37,196 nt of DNA. Source: Hofstenia miamia. Taxonomy: Eukaryota > Xenacoelomorpha > Acoela. Positions 11,150 through 20,894 of this stretch are shown piece by piece. A program made the position numbers and the translations under genes. The notes under the pieces were generated by a model. It ran no database searches. It was not told where the DNA came from and worked only from the letters and a program-made list of their open reading frames with translations. The stretch is taken from positions 3,230,533-3,267,728 of the forward strand of contig SCFE01000005.1 in NCBI GenBank assembly GCA_004352715.1, in the 5' to 3' direction. How positions within the stretch are numbered: the stretch's first letter is position 1; every line of letters begins with the position of its first letter.

Positions 11150-12333
11150 ACTTGGTTAACTTTAGCCCATGTTATATGTAAAATTTTAAAACCTCATAAT
11201 GCACCACATACTTTTATTCTTGTAAAATGTTTGCACCAACTTTGTGACTTTGTCAGAATTCAGTCCCAATGACTCATTAATATTTTGAGTGTCTAGGGTG
11301 ACAAATGCCTATTTTCAATAATCATCTTGTGTGTTGTCAAGGGAAAATCAAAATGTTTGTTGTATAAATTACTAGGATATTCCAGATACACTTCCATTAA
11401 ATATCCCAAATCTCCATCCTGGGTTGCATTAAAAATATACTCAATTGGTGCCTTTGACTACTACAACTGTCAAACAGGCAAATTCATGGTCATAGTACCC
11501 TCCATACAAAGAATTCATGTTCAAAAAGTTGGCATAAGTGGACTCCTTTTTAGGGCGATAGCCTTCCACCATAGGGCAGTTTGCCTTAAACTAGCTTTCT
11601 GCATACACCCCAGACATGTCTCCTCAAATGCCAGCCTCAATAGATTCCAGTTGGTCAATATTTGAGAGATAATCCAGTGAAACATCTGTGTGATTTAACA
11701 TTGCATTCCAAAAACATCTGTGTGATTTAACATTGCATTCCAACTGAAATTAGATATTTTAAAAAATGAGCTGGGTCAAGGTTATATGTTGACATGCTAT
11801 CCAATTGAAATTCACAAAGTACATCCAACAAGAATAATGTGCCTGCAAGTAAATAATTATCATGAAATTCCTTAAAAATGCTGCAAGCTCCATTAACCCA
11901 AGTACTGTTCTGCTCATGTTCCAGCTCCTCTTGTGTTAGTGGTATTTTTCTGGTTAATCAATTATACCAATAGTGCAATTCTGGCAGCTTTGTTTCATTA
12001 AATTTTTCAAGGCAATCAAACCATTCATATGGGAATTGGCCCTTACCCATCATAAATGCCTTCTGCTCACCCATGCATGCATTTAAATATTGATACTTGA
12101 CTCCACCAATATTTTTAGCCAGATTTGATAGACTGTCACTCATAAAGTAGAATAAAAAAATGAAGCTTCTCATATATAGATTTTGTGACATTATTTTTAT
12201 CATTGTATGTTGAGATTGGCACCATCAAACTGATTGACAGGAAATTCCCTGAGGTGCATATAATGCCTGAAAGCTTTTCATTTTCTTTGAGTTTAAGAGA
12301 CTTTATCAGCAGATGCATATCATACTTGCTAGA
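11150..12333 (-). pseudogene. Polinton/Maverick-type protein-primed DNA polymerase B, middle part
   Basis: Read from 12333 downward this continues the polymerase fragment at 27184-28330. In order it shows SSKYDMHLLIKSL (start of the exonuclease-like region), then GKGQFPYEWFDCLEKFNET (near 12000-12060), FHDNYLLAGTLFLLDV (near 11820-11870), LDPAHF, LNMNSLYGG (11498-11524, the polymerase motif A region), and LEVDLEYP-like LMEVYLEYPSNLYNKHFDFP (near 11350-11400). That order is typical of protein-primed family B polymerases of Polintons and linear plasmids, which copy linear DNA from a terminal-protein primer. Frameshifts, stops and a 32-bp tandem duplication show that it is inactive. Similarity fades near 11150, before the YxDTD motif, so the C-terminus is missing or too decayed to see. 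Confidence 0.75.
11680..11743. repeat. 32-bp tandem duplication inside the polymerase pseudogene
   Basis: The segment AACATCTGTGTGATTTAACA plus TTGCATTCCAA occurs at 11681 and again 32 bp later at 11713. 32 is not a multiple of three, so it shifts the polymerase frame. Confidence 0.85.
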
Positions 12334-12337
12334 ATTG

Positions 12338-13450
12338 TGTAGCATAATCCAAAGAATAATGCTGCTAATAAAGAAAGAAGATCAGATGAATAGTTGAAAC
12401 TAAGATCAAATTATGATTGTTAATTAGAAAAAGAATTTAAGCTTAATTATCAGATTATCTTTGTAAATGCAACCAAGTAATAACATAGCAAATTATTACT
12501 TGTCATTGAATTTTGACCAAATGAAGGGGGTGAATTCACTTCCATTATTTGTAGCAATTTTGGCAGATGAACAAATTTGAATTTTGAACAACAGGTACTT
12601 TTTGAATTCAACTATAAATAGAGTGTAAATCAATTTGGAATTTGTTGAAGTAAATTCTTTGAAAATCTTATCTTTAGATTTTATATTGGTTTGATTATTT
12701 ATACAGAATGTCAAGCTAAATGGTAAATGCAGTAGTAGTGGTTTGGGAACATATCAGGAGTGACTCAAGGGTCCTTGATCCAAACCATGAACCTGCATTT
12801 ATGTTAGGTGTACAAATAGGAGTTTTTCTCAATTTAGCTGGCTATTGATTTGATCATTTACATGTAACCAATAACTAACATCAGTGAAGAAAGGGCTGGA
12901 TAGCCTACTGTAGGTTATACATATTTTATCTTATAGATTTAGGAGACCTATAATAGACCAATAAATGACTGAGCATGTATTATGTTATTTAAATGTAAGG
13001 TAGGAAGCTGCAAGTTATTATGTAACTTATTTTAATTAACTTAATCAAAGCCAATAGTTTTGGTAATGGCAAAAGCAATAATTATTAAGCAGCTAGTGAC
13101 ATTGCAAGGTTGCAAAGTGACATAAATACACAATACAAATTGAGCTAGGATAGGGAACACATAATAACTTTGTTGAGCTGAGGTTGGGAGTTATCTACTT
13201 CAATGATGGAAACACAAATGAGGTAATGCAGAGATCAGAGTTGGCCAGAGGCCACCTAAACATCCATCACAGAGAAGGGCTATGATGGCAAAGTACCTAA
13301 ACAGTATTCAGTTATTTCAGTTAAATGAAGATTAACAGAAATACATGCAACAAATAGCTAATATGCGTAAATCCCTACCTGCATAGAATAGGGGAATAGT
13401 AATTTAAAGAATCACTTAACCTACATCAATGCTTGGTAATAGATGCTACA
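12338..13450 (+). mobile_element. 5' LTR of the composite element (subfamily I)
   Basis: This 1113-bp LTR starts TGTAGCATAATCC and ends GATGCTACA, immediately followed by the PBS. TATAAATAG at 12613-12621 is the likely core promoter, with CAACAGGTACTT 13 bp upstream. AATAAA at 12960-12965 is a candidate poly(A) signal. It is highly similar along its length to the LTRs at 15032 and 26026. Confidence 0.85.
12589..12621 (+). promoter_or_regulatory. LTR core promoter block: CAACAGGTACTT plus TATAAATAG
   Basis: CAACAGGTACTT (12589-12600) and TATAAATAG (12613-12621) keep the same 13-15-bp spacing in the LTRs starting at 4449, 5721, 12338, 15032 and 26026. The LTR at 30861 has CAGCAGGTACTT with a weaker AATAAATAG. 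Conservation between diverged subfamilies supports a promoter role; the function itself is inferred. Confidence 0.6.
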
Positions 13451-13465
13451 TGGCGACTGTGACAG
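13451..13465 (+). promoter_or_regulatory. Primer-binding site, tRNA-Arg type
   Basis: TGGCGACTGTGACAG directly follows the LTR end. It begins with TGG, the complement of tRNA CCA, and differs by one C-to-T change at a CpG from TGGCGACCGTGACAG, the tRNA-Arg PBS known from the mdg1/412 lineage. Confidence 0.7.
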
Positions 13466-13616
13466 TTAAAGTACAGAAGAACAAGCAAACTCAGTTCAAC
13501 ATCCTAACTGGAAACTTAAAATCAACAAGTACCCAGAGCAACTGTAATAGCAGAAAACATGCAAGGAAGCAGAGATAATTTACAGCCAGCTATGAGTCAA
13601 CAACTACAACTATACN

Positions 13617-15036
13617 AACAAAAACACAAAAAGAGATGTTGGAAGAGGAAGAATTGTTAACATTGACGCAGCTAATTTTATCACCAAAAACACAGCAACA
13701 GATAGATAGAATAAACATAGAGAAATGGGGAGCCTCCACACCAGAACACGCTATGGAATGGATTGACACGGTTGACAAAAGATTCTTAGTCGAAATAAAA
13801 ATAATGAAGGAAAAAGAGAAGATTCACTCAAGGAATTACCAATACGTAAAAGAGGAGCAAACTGTAGCATTGATGAAGTTAATGTTCACAGAAGCGTTCA
13901 TGGAGACCAAATTGGAGGAAATGCTAAAACCATATAATCAGTTAGCAGTGGATGTAGAATGCATCACGTCAAAACTAGAACTGAATGACAATATCCAGAT
14001 GAGAATGAGCAGGAGAGGCTTAACGCAAATATTCTGGGAACACTGAAAGAAAGCAAAATGAATTATCCAGCCACAATCAGACTAGCAACAGTGCCGACAA
14101 TGTCACAAGACTACAGAGAGATACAGAAACAAATGAGAACAAAAATCCTCATATGTACCATTGATTCCGATGGTACTTCCATGTTGGAGGATACCGAAAA
14201 ATGTAAAGATCGCCAAGACATTCCTACATGAATACAAGACCTACATGAATACAGAAAAAGATGCAAAAGCAATAGTCGAGCAAGATGATTATAGGAAGAC
14301 AAAAGATATACTATTGGAAAATGATAACAAAGAAAGGGTATATGTTGAGGGAGTGATAACTCCCTACCAACTACACACTCAGGGAAAACCAATACATGAA
14401 CAATTGAAAGAATTGCGAGAAGAGATAGACAAACGAACAACAAAGGCAATCATGCTGTTCTTGGGAGTAAGTGACGTGGTGTGGTTGGATCTATGGGATA
14501 AAGAATACTGCTTTTATGATGTCATGAAAAGGGTGGAAATAGTAACAATAATAAGATTAAATAAGAACGACCTGACAACAATTACAGAGGAGGAAGTGAG
14601 AGAAAACATAAGCTTCTTTTACAAGGACGCGGCAAACACAAGGAACCTCAGGAGAGTATTCACATTCTTTTACCCAAACACAACGATATGTGAGGAGATG
14701 GCGCACACTAGCAGAGCAGACGCGCAGATGATGTTGATGATAGCGATAAAAGGGATCCATCTATACAAAAAATTCTATGAAATTTTCTCAGAAAAAATGA
14801 ATGAACTCAAAGACATAATACCAATATCTGAAAATATTAAAGAAGCAAAATTCCTGTGATATCACAGCACAGTAACTACAGAAAGAGAGGTGGTATTAAA
14901 AATGACAAAACAAACGGAGTTCATGACAACAAGCTGGAATGATCCCCAAGCAGAAACAATAATCAGAAAAGCAGATGAGTTAGTCCACAGTGTACGCACA
15001 ATGCTAAAAATAAAGCATGCTGAGGAGGGTGTGTAG
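13617..15036 (+). pseudogene. ORF3, copy 1: C-terminal two thirds of an unrecognised retrotransposon protein
   Basis: The reading frames 13636-14046 and 14161-14859 align throughout with 24610-25860 and form one protein broken by a frameshift. I do not recognise the family. The product is rich in Lys, Glu and Met and looks helical; I see no signal peptide, membrane segment, furin site or integrase motif. Conserved blocks between copies include DRINIEKWGAS, MKLMFTEAFMETKLEEML, EHLKELREEI-like HEQLKELREEI, VWLDLWDKEYCFYDV, VRENISFFYKD, RRVFTFFYPNT and EEMAHTSRADA. A TGA at 14857-14859 is shared by both copies, yet the same frame then runs on to a TAG at 15034-15036 inside the first bases of the LTR. 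It follows a single N (13616) that joins it to the PBS leader, so the missing gag-pol may be an assembly artefact. Confidence 0.6.
15018..15031 (+). promoter_or_regulatory. Polypurine tract before the second LTR
   Basis: The purine-rich GCTGAGGAGGGTG directly abuts the LTR start (TGTAG at 15032), where plus-strand synthesis would be primed. The counterpart at 26012-26025 reads GCTGAGCAGGGTG. Confidence 0.45.
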
Positions 15037-16058
15037 CATAATCCAAAGAACAATGAATAAGAAAGAAGATCAGATGAATAGTTGAAACTAAGATCAAATT
15101 ATGATTGTTAATTAGAAAAAGAATTTAAGCTTAATTATCAGATTATCTTTGTAAATGCAACCAAGTAATAACATAGCAAATTAGTACTTGTCATCGAATT
15201 TTGACCAAACAAAGGGGGCGAATTCACTTCCATTATTTTTAGCCATTTTGGCAGACGAATTAAATTTGAATTTTGAACAACAGGTACTTTTTGAATTCAA
15301 CTATAAATAGAGTGTAAATCAATTTGAAATTTGTTGAAGTAAATTTTTTGAAAATCTTATCTTTAGATTTTATATCAGTTTGCTTATTTATACAGAATGT
15401 CAAGCTAAATGGTAAATGCAGTAGTAGTGGTTTGGGAACATATCAGGAGTGACTTGAGGGTCCTTGATCCAAACCATGAACCTGCATTTATGTTAGGTGT
15501 ACAAATAGGAGTTTTTCTCCATTTAGCTGGCTATTGATTTGATCATTTACATGTAACCAATAACTAACATCAGTGAAAAAAAGGGCTGGATAGCCTACTG
15601 TAGGTTATACATATTTTATCTTATAGATTTAGGAGACCTATAATAGACCAATAAATGACTGAGCATGTATTATGTTATTTAAATGTAAGGTAGGAAGCTG
15701 CAAGTTATTATGTAACTTATTTTAATTAACTTAATCAAAGCCAATAGTTTTTGGTAATGGCTAAAGCAATAATTATTAAGCAGCTAGTGACATTGCAAGG
15801 TTGTGAAGTGACATAAATACACAATGCAAATTGAGTTTAAGTCAGTTACAATTAGCATTGAGAATTACACTGAGTTGGAATAGGGAACACATAAGAACTT
15901 TGTTGAGCTGAGGAGTTACCTACTTCAGCAATGGAAACACAAAGGAGGTGATGTGGAGATCAGAGTTGGCCAGAGGCCACCTATGCATCAATCACAGAGA
16001 ATGACTATGATGGCAAAGTACCTAAATAGTATTTGGTTATTTCAAATAGCTAATATGC
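15032..16058 (+). mobile_element. Second LTR (subfamily I), 3' end deleted
   Basis: It starts TGTAGCATAATCC and follows the 5' LTR closely, including TATAAATAG at 15302-15310. After AATAGCTAATATGCA (16058) the final ~90 bp, the PBS and most of the leader are missing, and gag leader sequence follows. This LTR could serve as the 3' LTR of the short unit to its left and the 5' LTR of the unit to its right. Confidence 0.8.
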
Positions 16059-16125
16059 AACAACTATACCTAATGTAGACCAGGGGGAAGACAATGAGTC
16101 ACACTGATCCACCAGCCACTACTAC

Positions 16126-17825
16126 TTGTACCTAGAGATGCCAAACACACGAGGAAAAAAAGGTAATGCCAAAGCAGGCACAAGCAAAACAACCCCCACC
16201 CCAAGGATAGCACATTCAGAGACAGACACAGCATCCCCCATAGAATTGGAAACCCTACACATGTCCCCAGAGACAGGATCCAATGAAGTTCTAAACATCT
16301 TAAGCCAAACAAATGAAATTGAGACAATACTGAGATCCGAAATACAACAATTAATGGAGAGAATGTTGACATTGGAACAAGAGAACAAGAACACACTAAG
16401 TGAACTAAAAATCAAAATGGATAACCACTTGGATAACCAAAGCAAAAATTTTCAAAGAGACATTAAGGCCTTAACAAACCAGCTGGCACAGTCAAACAAA
16501 GCTTTTCAAGAACAAAACCAGAAATGGGAGAAGATATGCCAACAATTGGAAGATGTGAATAGGCAACTAATCCTGGATAACAATATCCAAGCTCAAGAGA
16601 TATAACAGCTCAAAGATACACTAAGATCAACAGAGTTAGACAGAGATGAAAATCATGAAAACCAGAAATGAGAAATAGAAGATCAGAGATGGAAATTGAA
16701 AGAACTACGAGAAAACAGAGAAGAAAATCTGAAAATAATAGCAATGCATGAAAAAACAATCAAACAGAGGGAAGAAAGGAATTTATTAGTGTCACCCATG
16801 AACTTTAAAAAACACTTCAGAGAAATGGAGGAAGAAGAGGAAATGGAAAAAAGAAAGATCATCAATGAGATAATGAGAGTGGTGACAAGTCAACTCACAG
16901 TTAGTGAACAAACAAGTAGACAAAAGAAACCAGTCTATGAGAATTTGATGCTGCCAGAAAATAGTCACACCAAGACAATACCATGTAAGGCAACTCTCCC
17001 TAAATTTAATGGGAAAGTGGACAGCTATAACCCAACATTTCTGGAATGGCTGCAAATGTTTGAGATCATGATGGCAGAAAGAAAAGTGAACCAAAGGGCA
17101 GCAACTGCAAGGTTCTGACTGTACCTGACAGGAGCAGCCTCTCAACACTACTTGTTCTTGGATGTGGACATAAAATGAGATTACAAATTACTAATTGGAG
17201 ACTTCATAGATTACTATGAAAACAAAGCTTCAAAAATCAATATCGAATCATATTGAATTCTACAAAAATGCGAAAGACAGATGACATCCAAAACTATATC
17301 CAACAGATAGCATGATTGTTGACACTTAGTTCAAGGGAAAACAAGTATTCCAAGTATGATCTCTTTTCTCACATCTGCAAAGGCATGCTAGAGAACATCC
17401 ATACGCAATTCGAAATCAAGTGTGACATAGACAATAAGTTGGAGAAGATGATTAGGAAAGCCATAGACATACAGGCAACAATAGAGAACAATGCCCACAA
17501 CTACAAAAAGGCGATATGGAATAAGGAAAAGCCGACAGAATGGAGAAATAACTATGAACCACAAACAGGGAACACCAAAGCATACAGAGAAAAGAAGGTG
17601 GAGAAATTCATCAACATAAAAAATAAGTATGGGAAATTGAAAAAAATAAGAGAAAGAGACATAAAATGCTACGCCTGTGGACAGAAAGGACACAGAAAGG
17701 ATGAATGTAAAAAACAAATCAATGTGATTGGAGAGGAAGAGGTGTATTATGATGACAAGGATATAATCAAATCTCAATCAGAACTGGCAGAGGACCCCCA
17801 CATGGAGGAGGAATCAGAAAACTAG
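16126..17825 (+). pseudogene. Gag of Ty3/mdg1-like element (copy 1) with CCHC zinc knuckle
   Basis: Three frames make up one Gag. 16126-16605 has an N-terminal Lys/Thr/Pro-rich start followed by a long coiled-coil (ILSQTNEIETILRSEIQQL onward). 16696-17118 continues the coiled-coil and gives the capsid-like start LPKFNGKVDSYNPTFLEWL. 17316-17825 is the C-terminus, ending in a nucleocapsid zinc knuckle CYACGQKGHRKDEC (CX2CX4HX4C) at 17667-17708. Gag would form the particle and bind the RNA genome. Stops at 16603, 17116 and in 17160-17310, plus frameshifts, show decay. I chose 16126 because it opens the frame; MPNTRGKKG (16138) is an equally plausible start. A second, more degraded Gag lies at 19617-20893. 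Confidence 0.78.
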
Positions 17826-17860
17826 CTAGAGTGCTGACTCAAAAAAACTGAGCACCAATA

Positions 17861-18439
17861 ATGATCATGACGAATCTGGACAACATTAACATGATAACAA
17901 TAATGATAAATGGGATTTTAACAAAAGCAACAATTGATACAGGAGCAGCAACATCAATAATAACAGATGAGTGCACGACAAAACTGGGATTTAAACAAGA
18001 AGATCTACAATGTTCAAGCAAAAGATTAATTAACGCTTCTGGAGAGTATATTGACACAAAAGGCAAGATCAAGGCAGTACAGATTAGAATAGTAAATACA
18101 ACCTTTGACCAAACACTAGTGGTAATAGACACCCACAACAACTTACTGCCCTATGAGATGATATTAGGGGATGACTTCCTGACAAAGAACGGATGTGTAA
18201 TAGATTATGCTGACAGAACAATCAAAGTTGAAGAGCAGGAAGTAAAACCATCAATGATAGTCTTCAAACTGGAGGAAGATATAAAATTGCAACCATATCA
18301 ATGGAGTATGCATGGAGTGAGAACAGAAGATATGATAACAGCAGATATAATACAAATAAAAACAGAAGGTATTCCACACTGCCAACTCAAGAGTGAGTGG
18401 ATGAGAACCATCGATGTAGCAAATACTGCCCACAGCTGA
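17861..18439 (+). pseudogene. Retroviral-type aspartic protease and protease-RT linker (copy 1)
   Basis: This is an open frame of 192 codons. TIDTGAATSIIT carries the catalytic Asp-Thr-Gly (17936-17944, residue 26), and MILGDDFLTKNGCVIDY (near 18158-18210) is the conserved second half of the fold. Such proteases act as dimers and cut the Gag-Pol precursor. The last third (LEEDIKLQPYQWSMHG, then IPHCQLKSEW) is a linker toward RT. This linker is repeated in the second pol copy from 20895, which has about 190 bp here absent. The protease core itself looks undamaged; the frame ends at a TGA at 18437-18439, with more stops downstream. Confidence 0.78.
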
Positions 18440-18831
18440 CTTGAGGGCAGAGGGATGAAAGCCAAAGAGGAAGACCAGTACAAATCCCAGAATTATCAGA
18501 AAAGGAATACCAACATCTGAGCATAGCACAATTACAACAAATTTGAGAGGTGCTAGAGAGACACAAACAGATATTCAATTATGGAGAAATAAGTGTGGGA
18601 CAAGCAATAGGTGAAACACATAAGATCATTATGACAACAAACAAACCAATAAAACTGCCAGCAAGGTGAGTACCACAGCAGATGAAGGATGAATACAACA
18701 GGATACTCAATGAATTGATGATAACAAGATAATATGACCCAGTGAAAGCCCATATGCAACACTGACAGTATTTGTGAAACAAGGAAACAAACACAGGTTA
18801 TGCATAGACTTCTGGAAGTTGAATGAAGTAT
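18440..18831 (+). pseudogene. Start of reverse transcriptase (copy 1), cut by an LTR
   Basis: This is the N-terminal RT region: ISVGQAIGETHKI, then TNKPIKLPAR and MKDEYNRILNEL, up to RLCIDFWKLNEV (near 18797-18829), the conserved LCIDxRxLN block. It has stops and small frameshifts. Coding ends abruptly where an LTR starts at 18832, so the catalytic domain is missing from this copy. Confidence 0.7.
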
Positions 18832-19366
18832 TGTAGCATCATCCAAATAAAATCAGAAATAAAGTGACCATACATGTAGTAAATTATACATGTAGGCTAG
18901 GAAGTTGTTTGAACAGAATTTATTTAAATAAGCCAATATATTTCAGTAATGGCTATGTGTAATACTTAACAAACAACTAGTAACAATTCAGGTTGCAAAT
19001 AGATACAACACTTTCACACAATAGAGTTTAAGTCGAATTGTGTTGTGCCTTGAGTAAGCACTGAGCTAATGTAGGATAGACATAAGCTATACCAATTGAG
19101 CTGAGAAGTGGTGCTCAAACATTGGATGGAGTGGCGAAACTGAATGTGGAGATTCGCTTCGGGCAGATGCCCATCAGAAGATCATCATAGAAGTTACCAC
19201 ATGGCCTCCCTGCCTAAAAAGTGAGCAGTCAATTCTAGGTTACATAAGTTAACAGAAGAAACTAGTCAAGCAGTAACAACAAGTAAATCCTTACCCACAA
19301 TAACACAGCTAACATTATAAAGTAACAGTAGATAAACAGTGATAATGCCTGGTAGAGGATATTACA
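18832..19366 (+). mobile_element. LTR remnant, subfamily II, with internal deletion
   Basis: It starts TGTAGCATCATCC and ends GAGGATATTACA, but is only 535 bp long. Compared with the LTR at 4449, roughly 560 bp of the left half, including the TATA region, is missing after the first 16 bases. It lies within the LNEV block of the RT pseudogene. A single N follows at 19367. Confidence 0.75.
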
Positions 19367-19367
19367 N

Positions 19368-19601
19368 AGTGAAACTGGATGTGGAGATCTGCTTCAGGCA
19401 GATGCCCACTAGGAGATCAGCACGGAGGTTACAGCATGGCTTTGTCACCTACAAAATGAGCAGTCAATTCCATATTAAACAAGTTAACAGAAGAAACTAG
19501 TCAAGCAGTAACAACAAGTAAATCCTTACCCACAATAACACAGCTAACATTATAAAGTAACAGTAGATAAACAGTGATAATGCCTGGTAGAGGATATTAC
19601 A
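19368..19601 (+). mobile_element. 3' part of a second subfamily II LTR
   Basis: This is the last 234 bp of an LTR. From AAGTTAACAG (19481) to the terminal ATTACA (19601) it is identical by eye to 19246-19366; to the left it differs at several bases. It ends directly at a PBS, so it is the 5' LTR edge of the gag copy that follows. Confidence 0.8.
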
Positions 19602-19616
19602 TGGTGACCATGACAG
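19602..19616 (+). promoter_or_regulatory. Primer-binding site, tRNA-Arg type (second)
   Basis: TGGTGACCATGACAG directly follows the LTR end. It differs from TGGCGACCGTGACAG only at the two CpG sites (CG to TG, CG to CA), as expected for methyl-cytosine decay. Confidence 0.65.
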
Positions 19617-20893
19617 CCAAGAACAGCAAACCTACAGAAGAAACATTCAGTTAAACCACCAGCAAGATGATAATAAGCTATAAGTGAAAGTATGAAAACA
19701 GCGAGTTGTTACATGAACCTACTATCAATGAAAGAAAGAGAGAATACCCCAAACCAAACAGATGCACTTCACTGACATCCCAGAATCACAACCTAAAGAT
19801 GTGAAAACCACTATGAACCAGAAGAAAAATGAAAAGAGAAAAAAAAGGAAGCATGAAAAAGACTGCAACAAAAGCAGTAACTCCCAGAACAATTTGATCA
19901 TCACCATACTTTAGTGAGAATTCAGCAACAGATGCCACAGACACAGAACTACAATCCCTTAGTTCACCCCCAGAGAAAAACCCCATAGACACAAACCCAC
20001 TGGATATAATGGTGATGTTAAAAAAGAGCCAAGAAAGTGAGGAAATCCTAAGACAACAAGTAGAACAACTGACTGAGAAAGTCAAAGAGATGGAACAACA
20101 AAATGAATCAAAACTGAGCAAAATCAGAGTGAACATGGAAATGTGATTAGAAGAACAAAATCAGTTATTTCAAAATGAAATTAAAATCCTTACTCACCAA
20201 CTGTCAGAGTCCAACAAAAGGTTTCTAGAAGAAAACCAGNNNNNNNNNNNNNNNNNNNNNNNNNNNNNNNNNNNNNNNNNNNNNNNNNNNNNNNNNNNNN
20301 NNNNNNNNNNNNNNNNNNNNNNNNNNNNNNNNNNNNNNNNNAAATCAGAGTGAACATGGAAATGCGGTTAGAAGAACAAAATCAGCTATTTCAAAATGAA
20401 ATTAAAATCCTTACTCACCAACTGTCAGAGTCCAACAAAAGGTTTCTAGAAGAAAACCAGTGATGGCAAGAGAAAAATCAAGAACTGGAAAGAACAAATA
20501 GACAACTAATCAAGGACAATGACATACATGTGGGAGAATTGGAACAACTCAAAGATAAATTGAGACTGCTATGATTAATGGAAGAGGAAAATAGAAACAA
20601 CATGCAATCTCATGAAATCGAATTCCATGCCAGGAAGGAGAGTGAGTTGCAGGCAACACACATGCCAAACCCACAAGGAGGTGACATTTGAAGAATCAGA
20701 TGAAGATTTTGACCTTGAAAAACAAAAAATAATGAATGAAATCAAGAAAGCAGTGACCACGCAACTGCAAGAAGAGGATATGTGAACAAATCACAAAAAG
20801 CTGAAATACGAGAACTCAATCTTACTGCAATTAACAGCCAACAACACAATATTGTGCAAAGTGACACTACCCAAATTTAACAGGAAAGTAGAT
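19617..20893 (+). pseudogene. Gag (copy 2, subfamily II), badly broken
   Basis: The frame near 19917-20239 gives EFSATDATDTELQSLSSPPE and then a coiled-coil (ILRQQVEQLTEKVKEMEQQN, later ILTHQLSESNKRFLEENQ) that aligns with the coiled-coil of the Gag at 16126. The segment 20342-20460 repeats 20121-20239 with few changes across a 102-N gap. The copy ends in KVTLPKFNRKVD (near 20855-20893), the capsid start, where a single N joins it to protease-RT linker sequence. The capsid core and zinc knuckle are therefore missing. Several stops are present. Confidence 0.65.
20240..20341. other. Assembly gap (102 N) with duplicated flanks
   Basis: A run of 102 N; about 119 bp on its left recurs on its right with few differences, as when overlapping contigs are not merged. 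Confidence 0.95.
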
Positions 20894-20894
20894 N

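Noticed and set aside
11327-11665. Plus-strand ORF of 112 codons
   Set aside because: It lies antisense to the polymerase pseudogene, which has conserved motifs on the minus strand.
13617-15036. ORF3 as a retroviral envelope gene
   Set aside because: The position fits, but there is no signal peptide, cleavage site or membrane anchor.
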